From GCA-2688265 sp964527395 (lineage in GTDB: Archaea > Nanobdellota > Nanobdellia > Woesearchaeales > GW2011-AR9), in NCBI GenBank assembly GCA_964527395.1, contig CAZGQD010000024.1, positions 1-22,687 of the forward strand: a stretch of 22,687 bases of DNA. Reading direction: 5' to 3'. A program made the position numbers and the translations under genes. Shown here piece by piece: positions 19,905 through 22,687 of the stretch (position 1 is its first letter; every line of letters starts with the position of its first letter). Below the pieces are notes generated by a model, which ran no database searches, was not told where the DNA came from, and saw nothing but the letters and a program-made list of their open reading frames with translations.

Positions 19905-20816
19905 ATGCCTGGCCCAACCACACCTGATGTATACTTAAGAGAAATAACTAGTCTAAGTTATACTCTTCCAGATATTCTACAAAGTCAATCTGTTTATGAT
20001 GCATTTTTAACTGCAGCAGGAATTACTCTAAAAAGAGGGGGAATAGAAAGTGCTTTTGCAATAGGCGGTGATGGAACTAATATTGAATTAACAATCCCTG
20101 CAGAAGGTGAAAAAGACAGAGTTCATCTTCCTGGAAGAATAGGCGCTGGTATGACTGTTGGCCATCAGTATGGCGAAGGTCTTCATCTTCCAGAATATCT
20201 ATTCTCGTTGGTAGAATGTCATTTTCATCCACCAAATAATTATGCAGTACTCTCAAGAGCAGACATGATGGGTTTTGCACCAAACAGATTTGATCTTTTT
20301 TCAGGGGATGAAGCAATAGTTCCTGTTCAAGTGGTTGGTCACTATAATCCACAAACAAATACTAAATTTCTTTTCTTTTGGCAATATCATGGCCACGACA
20401 CTGCAATTGGAACTCATAACGCAGCTGAAATTGCAAGTACAGCATATAGAAAAATGCGAAGACTAAGTGGAAACCTTAATCCAGTAGATAATGCTATGGC
20501 TTTAGATAGCATAGATAACTTTAGGGCAGCAGCTTTTCAATTCAAAGGAAAAAAAAGATACAGACAAAGAGTTCAAAGAGATATAGCTGGCAAATTCACA
20601 TTATTCCAAACAGGCGTGCATAATAGAACTCCAGATTTTGAAGATGCACCATCAGTTGATGATGAACTTGATTCTTCAGCAAAAAGAATAGCAAAGTTGG
20701 GTGAACTAATTGAACAATTGGAAGCAGAAGATACCAGAAGCACAGGTTTTAGAGGACCAAGAAACAGAAGCGATCCAGAAGTAAATATAGATTATTTCTG
20801 GGGAGAATTAGAGTAA
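19905..20816 (+). CDS. JAMM/MPN-like metalloprotease candidate
   Basis: 303 residues. LVECHFHPPNNYAVLSRADM at about 102-121 resembles the JAMM zinc motif: H106-x-H108, then S117 and D120. The usual spacing is seven residues between the second His and Ser; here it is eight. After it, IVPVQVVGHYN and FLFFWQYHG fit the later strands of the MPN fold, and a Glu before the motif could be the general base. JAMM enzymes cut isopeptide bonds to ubiquitin-like proteins or process small precursors. The C-terminal third (about 190-303) is charged and helical with no recognised domain. A TATA-like CTTTTAAAAG about 30 bp before the ATG supports this start. The family call is tentative. Confidence 0.5.
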   Translation: MPGPTTPDVYLREITSLSYTLPDILQSQSVYDAFLTAAGITLKRGGIESAFAIGGDGTNIELTIPAEGEKDRVHLPGRIGAGMTVGHQYGEGLHLPEYLFSLVECHFHPPNNYAVLSRADMMGFAPNRFDLFSGDEAIVPVQVVGHYNPQTNTKFLFFWQYHGHDTAIGTHNAAEIASTAYRKMRRLSGNLNPVDNAMALDSIDNFRAAAFQFKGKKRYRQRVQRDIAGKFTLFQTGVHNRTPDFEDAPSVDDELDSSAKRIAKLGELIEQLEAEDTRSTGFRGPRNRSDPEVNIDYFWGELE

Positions 20817-20927
20817 AAAATAAAATAAAAACTAAAAGAAAAAACCATTAAAAATCACAAAATAAGAAAAAATAACCAAAAAAGGCCAACAAAATAAATA
20901 AACACAAAAAAGTATAATTGAATTATA
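20817..20927 (-). terminator. T-rich 3' region of serS
   Basis: On the minus strand, the serS stop is followed by a 7-bp hairpin TATAATT/AATTATA (20913-20927). At least five runs of five to six T come next, spread over 90 bp. Multiple U-tracts are typical of archaeal termination. The gap is otherwise featureless. Confidence 0.5.
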
Positions 20928-20939
20928 TCTTCTATTACC

Positions 20940-22238
20940 TCACTTCTTCTTACCAATTACAGTAACGCCATTCATATAGGGCAACAATACTTTAGGAACC
21001 TTAATAGAACCATCTTTTTGCTGATAATTCTCTACAATTGCAACAATAGCACGAGTGGTAGCAATAGCAGTGTTGTTAATTATATGTGGAAATCCCTTTT
21101 CTTTACTTTTATCTCGCAAAAACTTAGTCCCAAGAGATACAGCTTGGTAATCTGTACAGTTACTGCATGATGTCACCTCTCGATAAGCTCCTTTTCCTTC
21201 ATTTTGTCCAGGGAACCATGCTTCAATATCATACTGCAGTGCCTGTTTGTTGCCGATATCACCAGTACATATTTGTACTACACGAAATGGAATACCTAAT
21301 TTCTTAAAAATAGTTTCAGAAATCTTCTGGCTCATATCAAAGAACTTAGGACTCTCTTCTGGCTTACAATAAATAATTTGTTCAATTTTGGTGAACTGAT
21401 GCACACGAAAGATACCTTTGGTGTCACGTCCATGAGATCCAGCTTCCTTCCTAAAACATGCTGAAGTTCCAGCTAATTTCAAAGGCAATTCACTTTCAGC
21501 CATTGTCTGTCCCTTTTTAAGCGCAACAAGCGGATGCTCACTAGTTCCAATTAGATACAAATCTTCATCTTCAATCTTATAAATGGTATCTTCAAACTCA
21601 CTAAGGTTCACTCCACCTTCAAGTGCAGCACGATTTAACATGTATGGGGTATAGATCAGATTAAAGCCCTTTCCCATTAACATATCTAGTGCAAAACGCT
21701 GAAGTGCATAATCAAGTAAAACAGCTTCATTTTTCAAAAAGTAAAATCTAGCTCCACTAATTTTGGCAGCTGTATCTAAGTCAATCAAATCAAGATCTTG
21801 CATTAAATCAATATGGTCTTTATGTTTAAATTTAAACGAAGGCTTCTTCCCAACTTCACGTAAACAAGGATTCTCAGAATCATCTTTTCCTTTAGGAACG
21901 CTAGGATCAAGCACATTTCCAATAGATTTCAAGATTTTATCTCTCTTTCCAAGTAATTCATCTACCTTAGCTTCCTTTTTCTTCAACTTCTCAACTACTT
22001 TTTTCATTAAAGCAATCTTAACTCCAGCCTCTTTCTTCTTCTTAGCCTTCATCAACTTATTAATTTCCAAAGAAACAGTATTACGTTCACGCTGCAACTC
22101 CTGAAGTAAAGTCTTTTCCTTTCTCCATTTGCTATCATAATCAAGCACATGACCTGGCAGAGTTCCATCTCTACCTCGCCTTTTCTCACTTTTTTCCACA
22201 AGAGCAGCATTTTCCCTAACAAATTTGATATCTAACAT
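20940..22238 (-). CDS. serS: Seryl-tRNA synthetase
   Basis: The enzyme charges tRNA-Ser with serine. At 432 residues it has the standard length. The N-terminal long coiled-coil arm that contacts the tRNA (about residues 25-105) is rich in Lys and Glu. The class II core follows: TSEHPLVAL, motif 2 FRKEAGSHGRDTKGIFRVHQF near 265-285, REVTSCSNCTDYQA near 355-370, and motif 3 with IATTRAIVAIVENYQ and the C-terminal KVPKVLLPYM. The usual Gly-rich part of motif 3 (GSGLAVGR) is here NTAIATTR: the Arg is kept but small residues differ. It is of the common, not the methanogen-type, SerRS. It starts at MLDIKF and diverges from the 22349 gene. Confidence 0.96.
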   Translation of the reverse strand: MLDIKFVRENAALVEKSEKRRGRDGTLPGHVLDYDSKWRKEKTLLQELQRERNTVSLEINKLMKAKKKKEAGVKIALMKKVVEKLKKKEAKVDELLGKRDKILKSIGNVLDPSVPKGKDDSENPCLREVGKKPSFKFKHKDHIDLMQDLDLIDLDTAAKISGARFYFLKNEAVLLDYALQRFALDMLMGKGFNLIYTPYMLNRAALEGGVNLSEFEDTIYKIEDEDLYLIGTSEHPLVALKKGQTMAESELPLKLAGTSACFRKEAGSHGRDTKGIFRVHQFTKIEQIIYCKPEESPKFFDMSQKISETIFKKLGIPFRVVQICTGDIGNKQALQYDIEAWFPGQNEGKGAYREVTSCSNCTDYQAVSLGTKFLRDKSKEKGFPHIINNTAIATTRAIVAIVENYQQKDGSIKVPKVLLPYMNGVTVIGKKK

Positions 22239-22348
22239 TGTAACAAAGCTAACATATAGATATTATTTAAACTTGCTGCCAACTTATAAGTATAAAAGTT
22301 GTTTTACAGCAAACAAATCCTAATAAAAGAAGAAAACTATATCAATTC

Positions 22349-22687
22349 ATGACTAATCTATTTGAGGTTATTGACAAAAGTGGAAGAAAGATCCATTTAA
22401 CAAAAGAACGTTGGAGACACATCCAAGAGGAACATCCTAGGATAAATGATCTTGAAATTCTAAAAACGGCTTTAAAAATCCCTCAAAAAATAACTCTTAG
22501 TAAATATAGCCCGAAAGACGTAAGATATTATTATACTTTTAACAAAAAACTGAAAAGATACTTATTTGTTGCAGTAAGGTGCTTAAAAAGCAAAGCTTTT
22601 TAGCTGCCATAAACTTACAAAGTTTATGAGCATATTTAAATGGAACAGGCTTTATAATTACTGCTTTTTATAGGAGAAATATACAAT
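22349..22687 (+). pseudogene. PBECR-like nuclease-type gene broken by a palindromic insertion
   Basis: The first 78 codons read KIHLTKERWRHIQEEHPRIND ... RYYYTFNKKLKRYLFVAVRCL. This resembles small phage-type (PBECR-like) nuclease domains, whose hallmark is a start helix with W-x-H-I-x-x-x-H-P. The frame then runs into LKSKAF and a TAG at 22601. Downstream, in another frame from 22639, N-G-T-G-F-I-I-T-A-F-Y-R-R-N-I-Q gives the expected last strand. Removing 53 bp restores VRCLNGTGFIITAF without a break. The gene is probably inactivated, unless the shortened 84-residue product still works. It runs off the right edge of the window. Confidence 0.6.
22583..22640 (+). repeat. 48-bp palindromic element flanked by TTAAA duplication
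   Basis: The element (22588-22635) starts AAGCAAAGCTTTTTAGC, has a 9-bp hairpin CATAAACTT/AAGTTTATG with a 3-nt loop (22609-22629) and ends GAGCATAT. TTAAA is present at 22583-22587 and 22636-22640, as a 5-bp target duplication would leave. On the minus strand the 9-bp hairpin is followed by AAAAAGC, the module-i design of the other repeats in the window. Confidence 0.65.

Noticed and set aside
20077..20358. Minus-strand 93-codon ORF within the JAMM-like gene
   Set aside because: The plus-strand frame is longer and has the promoter and zinc-like motif; this is its shadow.
21763..22104. Plus-strand 113-codon ORF antisense to serS
   Set aside because: It is a low-complexity shadow (F, S, L) of the serS coiled-coil arm.

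Overview
The window is about 22.7 kb of AT-rich archaeal chromosome. Archaeal core genes mark it clearly: a Pth2-type peptidyl-tRNA hydrolase, the KH/beta-CASP ribonuclease aCPSF1 (FttA), a proteasome beta subunit, a family-B DNA polymerase, a XerA-like recombinase, a TrmB-family regulator and a DUF357 protein. Many small orphan genes, small toxin-like pairs, and TATA boxes placed 24-30 bp before start codons (leaderless transcripts) fit a DPANN-type archaeon such as Woesearchaeota or Pacearchaeota. That lineage is inferred from gene style; no rRNA or tRNA was found in the window.

Layout. 1-294: 3' part of a DUF357 gene. 295-4058 (+): palindromic repeats, an orphan 309-residue protein, a degenerate 30-bp tandem repeat, then a probable operon of a TrmB regulator, a divergent proteasome-beta-like hydrolase and a helical orphan. 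4089-4787 (+): two palindromes, then a Fic/Doc protein with an overlapping 43-residue partner. 4899-5252 (+): pth2. 5259-5521: a 35-residue antitoxin-like ORF (-) and a 142-bp foldback. 5603-8690 (-): aCPSF1 and psmB, separated by an array of five hairpins. 8877-10431 (-): DUF2283 protein, toxin-like protein and XerA. 10536-12787 (-): structured repeats and five small genes, two of them membrane proteins and one a lipoprotein. 12883-17544 (+): a NUDIX-pyrophosphatase fusion, polB and a nucleotidyltransferase pair. 17566-20816: a single-TM protein (-), a J-domain protein, a cluster of four hairpins, a secreted beta-rich protein and a JAMM-like protein. 20940-22238 (-): serS. 22349-end (+): a nuclease-like gene broken by a short palindromic insertion.

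Two things stand out. The first is the leader of aCPSF1. It holds five tandem hairpins, each carrying a Shine-Dalgarno motif and a mini-ORF starting M(A/V)DNEN whose start mimics that of aCPSF1. The 3' arm of the last hairpin can pair over 10 bp with the real aCPSF1 start codon. This looks like a leader switch on the gene for the archaeal transcription termination factor. The second is a family of short palindromic repeats. Copies lie between genes, one lies in frame inside polB, and one interrupts the last gene, flanked by a 5-bp TTAAA duplication, which indicates mobility.

Protein turnover also recurs as a theme: a canonical psmB, a second Ntn-hydrolase-like protein with a Thr right after the initiator Met, a JAMM-like protein and a J-domain protein. 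No physical link between them is shown.
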